A stretch of 14,110 nucleotides of DNA from Chrysochromulina tobinii (lineage: Eukaryota; Haptophyta; Prymnesiales; Chrysochromulinaceae), in assembly GCA_001275005.1 (NCBI GenBank), contig JWZX01002372.1, forward strand, positions 1-14,110, written 5' to 3'. Positions 7,601 to 13,621 of the stretch are shown piece by piece. Every line of letters begins with the position of its first letter. The stretch's first letter is position 1. The notes below the pieces were generated by a model, which was not told the origin of the DNA, made no database searches, and was given only the letters and a program-made list of their open reading frames with translations. The translations under genes were made by a program, and so were the position numbers.

Positions 7601-9039
7601 ACCTGTTCTTGGGGGGGCCGGGGACAGGGAAAACGACGGTTGCACGGGCAATGGCGCAGATCCTCAACGAGCTCGGCGTGCTCGGCACCGACAAAATCGT
7701 CATCTGCAGCGCGCTCGATCTGCAGGGCAGCTACGAAGGCCAAACGAAGGACAAGGTCAATGAGAAGATGTTGGAGGCGCAGGGGGGCGTCCTTTTTATA
7801 GACGAGGCGTACACTCTTGGAGGTGGCACAGGCAGCGGGGCATTCTCGCAAGAGGCGGTCGACCAGCTCGTGAAATTGATGACCGACCCAGAACATCTCA
7901 AGAAGACGGTCGTGATCCTTGCAGGCTACAAGGATCCCATGGAGCAGATGATGAGGCACGCAAACCCAGGGCTGCGCAGCCGCTTCGAAGGGCGCATCGA
8001 GTTCCCGGACTGGAGCGCCGACGACTGCGTTGCGTCCATCCGTCAAAAGTGTGAGGGCGAGAACATTCGGCTCAGGAGTGACGCCGAGCAGCGGCTTTTG
8101 CACTCGCTTCGTGAGATCGAGAAGCGGCCGGGATGGGCAAATGCGCGCGACAGTGTCACGACCTACCGCCTACTTTACGAAGCCCGAGCGCAGCGCTCAA
8201 AGGCGGAGGCGGAGGCGTGCTTCACGGTGGAGGATGTCGCTGCGGCGATGGCGAGCCTGAAGGCGCAGCGGCCGCCCGGCGAGTCTGTCCGAGACGCGAA
8301 CGGCTTTGTTAAAGAAACAGGTAATACGATGCCCCGCCCGCCTCCATCGGCACCGCCACCACAGCGGTATAGCGAGTGTCAGCTCGTGGACTTTGAAGAA
8401 GTGGAGATGCCACACGCTTCTGTGCAACACGACGCCCAGCACGACGCTCAGCGCGACGATGGCGAAGGTGGGGATCCAGTATATGCCGCTCTGCTCATCG
8501 CATGCCGTGAAGAGGGTTATGACAAGGATCATGAGACGCGTAAGAAGCTGGTCACGATCCTAGCGGCAGTGCACGAGGATGGCAAGGACTTCCCTGCGAA
8601 TATCATGGACCGGGTCGTCGAGAAGACCAAGTTGAGCCAGGTGAAGGCGCATGCGCTGCTCAAGCCGCAGGTCGTGAAAGTTCTCACTGCGATGCGCGAG
8701 GCCGTGCAGAAGGAGGAGGAACGCCTCGCCGAGCTCCGCCTGGTTGAAGAGCGATTGGCGGCTGCGCAGGCTGAAGCTGTCAGGCTTGCGGCCGAAGCGG
8801 CGGCGAAGGCCGAAGCGGCAGCGGCGGCCGAAGCGGCAGCGGCGGCCGAAGCGGCAGTTGCAGCAAAGGCGGAGCATCAACGCGTGCAAGAGCAGTATAA
8901 GAAGGAGGCGCTCGTCCGCGAGAAGATCCGCCAGAAGGCGCTCTGCCCCGCCGGCTTCGACTGGCACCGCGAGAGGGGCGGCTGGCGCTGCAATGGCGGC
9001 TCGCACTTCATCAGCAACGACCAGCTGCCGACGGTGTGA
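4519..9039 (+). CDS. Triple CbxX/CfqX-type AAA+ ATPase
   Basis: The frame encodes 1506 residues. Residues about 75-182 are beta-rich and resemble an MSP/Ig-like fold (weak call); 183-460 are helical. Three AAA+ modules follow. Module 1 (about 465-705): Walker A GNPGTGKTS 514-522, Walker B GGVLFIDEAY 567-576, SRF finger R629, sensor-2 GFGNAR 679-684. Module 2 (728-975): Walker A 776-784, VLLIDEAY 835-842, RRF finger R894. Module 3 (990-1245): GGPGTGKTT 1032-1040, VLFIDEAY 1091-1098, RSRF finger R1155, NAR 1208-1210. A Pro-rich spacer, a helical segment (1320-1395), an Ala/Glu coiled coil (1396-1470) and a tail motif CxxGFxWxRxxGGWxCxGG (1476-1494) complete it. The modules belong to the CbxX/CfqX (red-type Rubisco activase-like) group, but multi-module eukaryotic members have no role I can assign; ATP-driven remodelling is inferred. 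No organelle targeting peptide is evident, though an upstream exon could exist. The stop at 9037 is doubtful because a second tail motif follows in the +1 frame. Confidence 0.92.
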   Translation: MAGAHDAGIDYGVLAADIAADNMAAHIAAVLQSADAVMGGQQPDRGRMTSGILADSALEEAPPVEHVFNNMSARPTRLHLVFNLSDGVEEDLTLPVDQLALQLDFHNSSDSPVRFHIKRKTRWSDGSEIPSGWFKFDPGQGVIAGNTTRSVKLTIKRPTIAIATFQIESDISGSRPCTLRLHHQEQATIDAEKRVRARASIRDAAGNQLDIAVKHAIAMGLPADEARRLADAQRIEKETAVQERAKAKKAAAETPAEAEEEHFAGEAKRWWGAKVEAMLVKASAEWRQAGSIAVSSTDWPTNPLARKEAEKVIAALAKSSDRASVEAAEGMLKKQLLKQWAHSKAYLAVAYTCTPNLKEYAGDAKDMIEEYMEMAEKEGARIVPAVLLAVARLCSEAKDDEFKAACLRRCYVHETQALLTADEQRIASSPVGAKLKPPLMPPATSNGETPMARWKRLKAEPGAKPSPSLDKLMEMIGLKSVKEEALELYTRVLREQGLAADRRQPFAHNFAFLGNPGTGKTSVAKLFGKILKETGAREKDVFVVSKGEELARDGADKAAKLISSAMGGVLFIDEAYALEPLTNTEGKAVAMQLLDVAEDRRNDLTIIIAGYKEDIETKLFGFNSGFSSRFSCQITFEDYTEPELAEIFQSKCKEMKVPPEKHVVEVAARRLARGRGAKGFGNARAVRILFDKARSRALVRDAALTSLKVIDVIGPRPDRDNVPDLGRALDELQEMIGLDSVKQSIERIVTLAQTNYDKELKGSPPFLIPLNRVFLGNPGTGKTTVAKIYGRILKGLDYLSDGKVELKQPSDLVGEHVGSTAQRTSALIGRCMGKVLLIDEAYALNNNTYGHEAIDALVGLVHGAPGEDIAVVLIGYEKQMKKMFREVNNGLTRRFGLDDAFRFEDFSDKDLDRIILKEAGGLRIKMDPVRIKVIKALAGQRARPNFGNAGAVVAMVARAKERMNSRDTASQELTLSDFGLDRVDGDGLAALKGLCKIEEIRKMLGQLKATLEQCDRDGKDRSEYLRSYLFLGGPGTGKTTVARAMAQILNELGVLGTDKIVICSALDLQGSYEGQTKDKVNEKMLEAQGGVLFIDEAYTLGGGTGSGAFSQEAVDQLVKLMTDPEHLKKTVVILAGYKDPMEQMMRHANPGLRSRFEGRIEFPDWSADDCVASIRQKCEGENIRLRSDAEQRLLHSLREIEKRPGWANARDSVTTYRLLYEARAQRSKAEAEACFTVEDVAAAMASLKAQRPPGESVRDANGFVKETGNTMPRPPPSAPPPQRYSECQLVDFEEVEMPHASVQHDAQHDAQRDDGEGGDPVYAALLIACREEGYDKDHETRKKLVTILAAVHEDGKDFPANIMDRVVEKTKLSQVKAHALLKPQVVKVLTAMREAVQKEEERLAELRLVEERLAAAQAEAVRLAAEAAAKAEAAAAAEAAAAAEAAVAAKAEHQRVQEQYKKEALVREKIRQKALCPAGFDWHRERGGWRCNGGSHFISNDQLPTV
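8790..8856. repeat. 18-bp GCC/GAA/GCG tandem repeat in the AAA coiled coil
   Basis: Units of ggccgaagcggcagcggc and variants repeat about three to four times. They encode the AEAAAA stretch of the C-terminal coiled coil (about residues 1424-1446). The period is a multiple of three, so copy changes keep the frame. Confidence 0.75.
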
Positions 9040-9157
9040 TGAGGGGGCGACGGAAAAGGAAGGAAAAGCAGCAGCTTCGCATGCGTGCGTGTGCGAGATG
9101 GGCTTCTCATGGTACAGGAGCGGCGGAGGGTGGAAGTGCACGGGCGGGGTGTTGTAA
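9040..9157 (+). other. Out-of-frame second tail motif (possible C-terminal extension of the AAA protein)
   Basis: Immediately after the AAA stop, the +1 frame is open until TAA at 9155-9157. It reads a Lys/Glu/Ala linker and then CEMGFSWYRSGGGWKCTGG (9092-9148). This shares 11 of 19 residues with the in-frame tail CPAGFDWHRERGGWRCNGG, at identical spacing. The DNA of the two copies differs much more than the protein pattern does, which argues for coding constraint. Possible explanations are a 1-nt assembly or mutational indel near 9034-9040, +1 ribosomal frameshifting at GTG-TGA-T, or splicing (GT at 9034 to AG at 9096-9097 keeps phase but removes the first Cys). Confidence 0.6.
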
Positions 9158-10110
9158 CGCCTCGCGTCGGGCCCACTCGCAGTTGACCTACCCGCGTATC
9201 TAGAGCCCGTGCGTGATCCTAAATCTCGAAAATCTCGTAAATGAAAGTCATCTCGTCCCGACGCATCCTTCCTCGCTCCCACTTCGCTCTTCGGGCCTGT
9301 TTCGCCTGACGGTCGCGACTGGCGACTCGCGCGAGGGCCGAGGCCATGCCATCAACACTTGTGAAGGAGAAGAGAGGTGTTCTCTCGACAGCCTCGGGAC
9401 CAGAAAAGGCACCAACTTGAAGACACCTCACCTCACTTGGTCACTGTCGAAGTGGAGTATCCTGTGGGCGACTTCCAACTTGGACTTCCTCTTCAACGTG
9501 GGGTGGTTACTAATTGCGTGGACACTCAGGCCAGGGAATCCAAAGGGAGGGGGGCGAGGGCCCGCCCGCGGAAATAAGAAGATGGCGATCAATCCTGTAT
9601 AGCGTCTCTGAAACTATTGCTCTGAAAAAAGAGTAGGCGCGCGCTGTCACACCCGGATCCCGGTGGGGGTTGGTGGTGCTGGGCATGGGTGGTGGGACGG
9701 GGAAAAGAACTTTTGGCGATCGAGACGAGAGCGGTGCACCCGTGGGTCGAGTGCGCGGCCACTCTTGCAATTGCACTCTTGTAGAGGCGTCGAGGCACGG
9801 ATTCGGCGCGACGTGGTCGCGCGTCTCCGCCTCTCGCCGTCTCGCGCGGGGTCCCCAACGTCAGCGGCGCGTGCCTTCATCTCACCTACCGCCTTCGAGC
9901 AGACGCGGGCAGGTGCTCTGGGAGCGGGAGGTGGCCGGGTTGGGTTCGCAGGGGGCGGCCTCTTCTGTAGTCACTCTGTAGAGTCGGCCCAGCCGGGTCG
10001 CGCGCGCGGGTCTTCTCGTGGTCGTCTGTGTGAGTCGGTTCGGTTCTGAGGTTCAACCTTGTGTGTTACCCGCGTTTTCTTACCGTCGGAGAAGCGTACA
10101 GGACGGAAAC

Positions 10111-10170
10111 ACGCGACAACCGGTGCTACGGCACTGTTCTTGCCCGCTCAGAATACACGCGTGCAACTAC
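10111..10170 (+). repeat. Dispersed intergenic element with UACG-tetraloop hairpin, copy B
   Basis: The first 22 nt equal 3837-3858 and bases 10120-10170 match 4021-4069 (six mismatches and a 2-nt gap). The hairpin is CGGTGC-TACG-GCACTG (10121-10136). The single change against copy A, C to T at 10135, turns a G-C pair into a G-U pair, so folding on the plus-strand RNA is kept. Both copies are followed within about 60 nt by TTGAC-type pentamers. Confidence 0.7.
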
Positions 10171-10207
10171 ATGTGAGTCAATTCAATTCACGTCCAGTTG
10201 TGTAGAG

Positions 10208-10232
10208 TTGACTTGACGTGACTTGACTTGAC
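10208..10232. repeat. TTGAC pentanucleotide array (five units, one variant)
   Basis: Five consecutive pentamers read TTGAC, TTGAC, GTGAC, TTGAC, TTGAC. Related TTGAC/TTGCC pentamers follow copy A of the dispersed element at about 4093-4107. TTGAC is the core of plant WRKY W-boxes, but no regulatory role is shown here. Confidence 0.75.
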
Positions 10233-10261
10233 GTCCTGCATCCCTTTTGTCTCGTGAATTT

Positions 10262-10321
10262 GAACCGACGGGACGCCGTTTCGCCCCTCGCAGAACCGAC
10301 GGGACTCGTTTCGAGGCTCGC
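10262..10321. repeat. Imperfect direct repeat, 31-bp period, two copies
   Basis: GAACCGACGGGAC starts both copies (10262 and 10293), followed by CGTTTCG and then CTCGC with small differences and a 1-nt length change. No coding frame is kept across the two copies. Confidence 0.8.
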
Positions 10322-10401
10322 TGGGCTTTCCACAGGAAAATAGGTCAGCCAATTCAAGAGAGAAGCACATTCCCTGGCCCCTAAACACGTGGCCTAAGTG
10401 G

Positions 10402-10440
10402 CCCCCCCCTCCGGGGGGGGCCGCCCCCCCTCCGGGGGGG
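10402..10440. repeat. Two tandem C-run/G-run hairpins
   Basis: C8-TCC-G8 (10402-10420) is followed by CCG and then C7-TCC-G7 (10424-10440). Each unit can fold into a nearly all-GC hairpin with a 3-nt loop, and the G-runs could also stack as G-quadruplex-like structure. Homopolymer lengths are prone to sequencing error. It could be a mobile-element relic, a transcription block or a duplicated palindrome. Confidence 0.8.
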
Positions 10441-10612
10441 CACCTGAGGTTTCCCAACTTTTTGTAACCACCACACGGAAGTGAAGCACCCCACAGGACA
10501 CTTACCATGGCTGTGGACGCACTTCTGCTTCCGCGGGCTGTGGGAAGACGAGATGTTTGCTCGTCAGGCACTTTCCGGGGGAGGCGGTTTTTCCGCAGTG
10601 TGGGATCCTGGG

Positions 10613-10653
10613 AGTGGCACCGACTTTCGTGCGTCGCGAATGTCGGTGCCACT
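10613..10653. repeat. Perfect 12-bp inverted repeat (hairpin)
   Basis: AGTGGCACCGAC (10613-10624) and GTCGGTGCCACT (10642-10653) are exact reverse complements around a 17-nt centre that itself contains TTCG and CGAA. The stem is long and GC-rich enough to form in RNA or DNA. It is not followed by a T-run, so it is not a bacterial-type terminator. Confidence 0.75.
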
Positions 10654-10691
10654 TCTCTAGCTGAAATTGTTCGCCGCTCTCCGACGACGCG

Positions 10692-10838
10692 ATGGATGAT
10701 GCTCAAAAAGCGCTCGACGCTGCCGTCGCACGGCGTACAAAGATCGCGGAACTGCTTGTCGTAGCTCGCGCTGCTGTCGACGAAGATCGGCGCAATAATC
10801 TACGAAGAAGTCACGGAAGAGCAGGACGGCAGCTTTGA
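10692..10838 (+). CDS. Short 48-codon ORF, uncertain
   Basis: It reads from an ATG at 10692 to a TGA at 10836-10838 and starts MDDAQKALDAAVARR, predicted helical and charged. No family was recognised. Neighbouring frames are also open for 20-40 codons (for example 10801-10857 and 10839-11006), as expected either for exons of an intron-split gene or for a decayed gene. Confidence that it is a complete gene is low. Confidence 0.2.
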   Translation: MDDAQKALDAAVARRTKIAELLVVARAAVDEDRRNNLRRSHGRAGRQL

Positions 10839-10971
10839 GCGCTGCCGTCGTTCGACTTGAGAGTGGTCTTCTACCCGGAGAGCATCGCGAGGTGCAGGCA
10901 AAACCGCCGGGATTTCTCGCTGCGAGTGCTCGTGTGCGAACGCGCAGCATCATGCGCAAGGAGAACATTGA

Positions 10972-11172
10972 GTCAAGTACGGCACGTTCCCATGCGGCGA
11001 GTGGTTTGAAGGCAGCAATAAGGCGGCGGGCAAGCTGCCGGTCGCCACTACACTGTCGTTACTCGACACCGTCGTCGTCACGCGACGGCGGCGTCGAGTG
11101 ACTTCTTTTGCGTTCCCTTCGGGGGGCGCGCCAATGGGGCGCGTCTGCCGACAGTACTTACAACGCCGCTAA
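10972..11172 (+). other. Coding-like fragment with PLAT-tail-like motif
   Basis: Just after a TGA (10969-10971) the frame reads KYGTFPCGEWFEGSNKAAG and continues to TAA at 11170. The pattern Y-x-F-P-C-x-x-W resembles the C-terminal strand of PLAT/LH2 domains (typically 'y.FpCnrWl'). The rest of such a domain was not found in the same frame upstream, so this would be one exon or a remnant. CAAG at 10974-10977 directly before the motif would serve as a splice acceptor. Tentative. Confidence 0.25.
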
Positions 11173-11562
11173 GCCCGAAGCCGCCGCCATGCCCACCGTC
11201 ACCGCCACCATCACCACCACCATCGCCACCGCCACCCTCGCTTCCACCCTCGCCACCGCCCTCGCCGCCGTCCTCGCCGCCTCCCAGGCCGCAGCCGTCG
11301 ACGACGCCGTCGTCGCCGCCGCCCTCGCAGCCGCCGCCCTCGCCGCCGCCCAGTCCACCGCCGCCCTCGCCAACACCCTCGGTACCGCGCCAACTTCGCC
11401 GTCGCTCAGGCCGCCGACATCGTCGTCGCGCCGTCGCCCTCGCCGCCGCCGCCCTTGCCGCCGCCCCCTTCGCCGCCGTCGCCCTCATCGCAGCCGCTCT
11501 CGCCACCTCCACACCCTCTCGCCACCTCCGCCCATGGTTTTTGTGTATGGCTTGGAATATAG
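11163..11562 (+). other. SPPPP-type proline-rich coding segment with a frame switch
   Basis: One plus frame (codon starts at 11163, 11166 and so on) reads a run of PPPSPPPP-type motifs to about 11381. From about 11422 the same style of motif (PSPSPPPPLPPPPSPPSP) continues one frame over, to TAG at 11560-11562. Such motifs are typical of hydroxyproline-rich, pherophorin-like algal extracellular-matrix proteins. No ATG begins either piece, so they would be internal exons or a broken gene. GT at 11382 to AG at 11409 (28 nt) would join the two frames in phase 0, but that is very short for an intron. The complementary strand reads as Gly-rich and the third plus frame as Ala-rich low complexity. 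Confidence 0.35.
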
Positions 11563-11609
11563 CGGCGTAGCTGTGTGCATACTTCCTTGGATGTGTCGCG
11601 GGTTTTTAA

Positions 11610-11813
11610 CTGTTAGACCTTGACCTAAAGTCACAGCGCGCACAGGTTTCATTTCCTAAAGGCAAACCAAGAATTCACACGTCCGATTTGGATTTGGGTC
11701 CGCGTGGCGCAAACCGATCGCGCGAAAGCGATCGTCGGCCTGTTGCACTCGGACAACGGAGACGCGATACGCGCCCGGTCCTTGAGTTCCAGCCTGGCGA
11801 TCGCGTCCAGTGA
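11610..11813 (+). other. Open segment upstream of the Tudor-like gene, possible first exon
   Basis: After a TAA at 11607-11609, a frame without ATG stays open to TGA at 11811-11813 and ends LEFQPGDRVQ. PGDRV is a common opening of Tudor/SH3-like barrels. The TGA overlaps the ATG of the next frame (TGATG). GT at 11805 to AG at 11839 (35 nt) would join it to the downstream frame in phase 0. It could be a 5' exon, a product of a frame error, or chance. Confidence 0.25.
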
Positions 11814-13552
11814 TGCCCCGAACAACATTGAACAAAGAGGACTTCAACACTGTGCCTGACTCAAGGACAGTATTCAAGCATGCCGATGTCATCTACTACA
11901 TAAATGCTCAGAGTGACCAGGGTCAGTTCGGCAAATGTATCAAAGCAAGGCCAGCCTTTGGCCCACAGGCTCAAGATTTGCTAATTCATTGGGTTGGCCT
12001 GAGCGCTAACCAAGATCGCTTCATAAGCGTGGGAGACCCCAACATCAGAGTGAGGCGGCAAGTGGCGGCGCAGCTGCTCTGTGAAGGCGACGACATGCCA
12101 GCGATGTATCTGCTTACGGCGCCTCAGGCGCCGAAGCAACGCCGCGCCACGGCGGATATGCCCGAAGATCAACTGATAAATGCAGTGCATGACTTTGTTG
12201 ACAGTTTTTTAAACTGGGACAATGCGGAACTCATTGAACCCGGTTTTGATTACCCGGTCGAGGAAGATGCGCATGTGGAAAACCGTCCCAACCAGCGGTT
12301 GCGTCGGAGAACAGCAGTGACGGCGACGGCGACGGCGAAGGCGGTGGCGACGGCGAAGACGGCGATGGCGACGGTGGAGGTGGCGTCGCCGGCGCTGACG
12401 GCGGCGACGCCGACGGTGGACGTGGCAACAGCGGCGATGGCGAGGGCGGTCGAGGCGGTGGGCGACGCGGGCGACGCGGGCGGCGCGGTGGCGCGTGCGG
12501 TCGTATCCCCATCCACCCCCCCCATGCGCGACGATGGCAAGGCGAGTGATGGCCGGCGCAAGCTTGGATGGGGCAAGGGTCTCGCCGCCCGTGGCCTCGT
12601 CGCCAAGGCGCCCACCACCCCCGGCATCGACGAGCCGTCGACCCCTGCCGTGGGTACGGGCGATGCGGCGGAGGTGATGCCCTTGGCCGTTACGCCATCG
12701 GCCGTTGCGGGCGCGGTCGACGCGGGAGGTGACGAGGTGACGCCCTCTGCTGCCGCCGGCGCCATCTTGCCGATGGAACTGGCGGAGGGCGCGGACGACG
12801 CGATGGAGGTGGACGGCGCGGACGGCGCCGGCGCCGTTGGCACGCTCGAGATGGCGCTCGGCACGGCGCCTGTGAGATCCGTGGGGCTCTCGAGCCAGTC
12901 GATGCAGGCGCACGCGTCACGCCTCATGTCGGCCACCTCTGACGCAAGCGGCGGGAGCAGCGCCGTGCCGAGCAGCGCCAGCGCCTCAACGTCCCAAGCA
13001 GCGGTTGCGTCGGACGGCAGCGACGGTTGTGACGGCGGAGGCGTCGATGGCGAAGGCGGCAACACAGTCCGCGGAGGTGATGCATCCGTCTACAACGGCA
13101 GCGGCAGTGGCAGTCACGGCGGCGGCGGTGGCGGTCTCGGCGATGGCGGCGATGGCAGCGGTCTCGGGGGTGGTCGTGGCGGCGGTCTCGGCGGTGGCGG
13201 CGGTCCTGGCGGTGGTGACGGTCTCCGCGGTGGTCTCGGCGGTGGTCTCGTCGGTGGCGGTGATCTCGGCGGTGACGGCTGTCTCGGCGGTGGCGGCGGT
13301 CTCGGCGGTGCTGGTCTAGGTGGTGGTCTCCGCGGCGCGCCCGAGCGTGCTCACCACGGTGCCCTTGCATCAGACACTTTGTCCCGGTCGCGTCTCGGCG
13401 ACACTCTCGAGCAGCTGGAAGTGGAGATGGCGATGGGGGCGACTGCAGCAGCAGCTGCAGCAGCTGCAGCAGCAGCTGCAGCAGCAGCAGCAGCAGCACC
13501 GCGGCGGTTTCGGCAGCCTCCGCCTCTGCGCGCTCACATCCATCAAACAGCT

Positions 13553-13621
<69 letters not shown>

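Larger units (their letters stand above)
9158..10657. other. Long intergenic region, no convincing gene
   Basis: About 1.5 kb without a coding frame I can defend. A minus-strand open piece, 9347-9219, gives a 42-residue basic peptide ending EMTFIYEIFEI; it could be a last exon but has no recognised domain. Around 9660-10060 the sequence is GC-rich with short conflicting frames. Right of 10110 lie a dispersed intergenic element, a TTGAC array, a 31-bp-period repeat, GC hairpins and a 12-bp inverted repeat, each listed separately. Confidence 0.5.

Noticed and set aside
8744-9091. Second plus frame overlapping the AAA coiled coil, Arg/Lys-rich
   Set aside because: It is an out-of-phase reading of the GCC/GAA repeat. 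Only its last part, beyond the AAA stop, has independent support.
9213-9602. 129-codon plus ORF downstream of the AAA gene
   Set aside because: It starts at GTG, has no domain, and its composition changes abruptly along the length.
10050-10058. GGTTCAACC resembling a tRNA B-box
   Set aside because: No A-box, anticodon arm or acceptor stem could be drawn around it.
10188-10706. 172-codon minus ORF crossing the GC hairpins
   Set aside because: It starts at TTG, crosses the inverted repeats and has no recognisable domain.
10507-10764. 85-codon plus ORF with an excellent ATG context (accATGg)
   Set aside because: Arg/Ser-rich with no domain, and it runs through the 12-bp inverted repeat; the start context alone is not enough.
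11078-11512. Gly-rich minus ORF and Ala-rich plus ORF in the same stretch
   Set aside because: Both are alternative readings of the CCGCC-rich repeat. The proline-rich reading matches a known algal motif type better.
12250-13499. Large minus-strand Ser/Ala/Pro-, Pro- and Arg/His-rich ORFs
   Set aside because: They are complements of the low-complexity linker of the Tudor-like gene, whose plus frame stays open with structured flanks on both sides.
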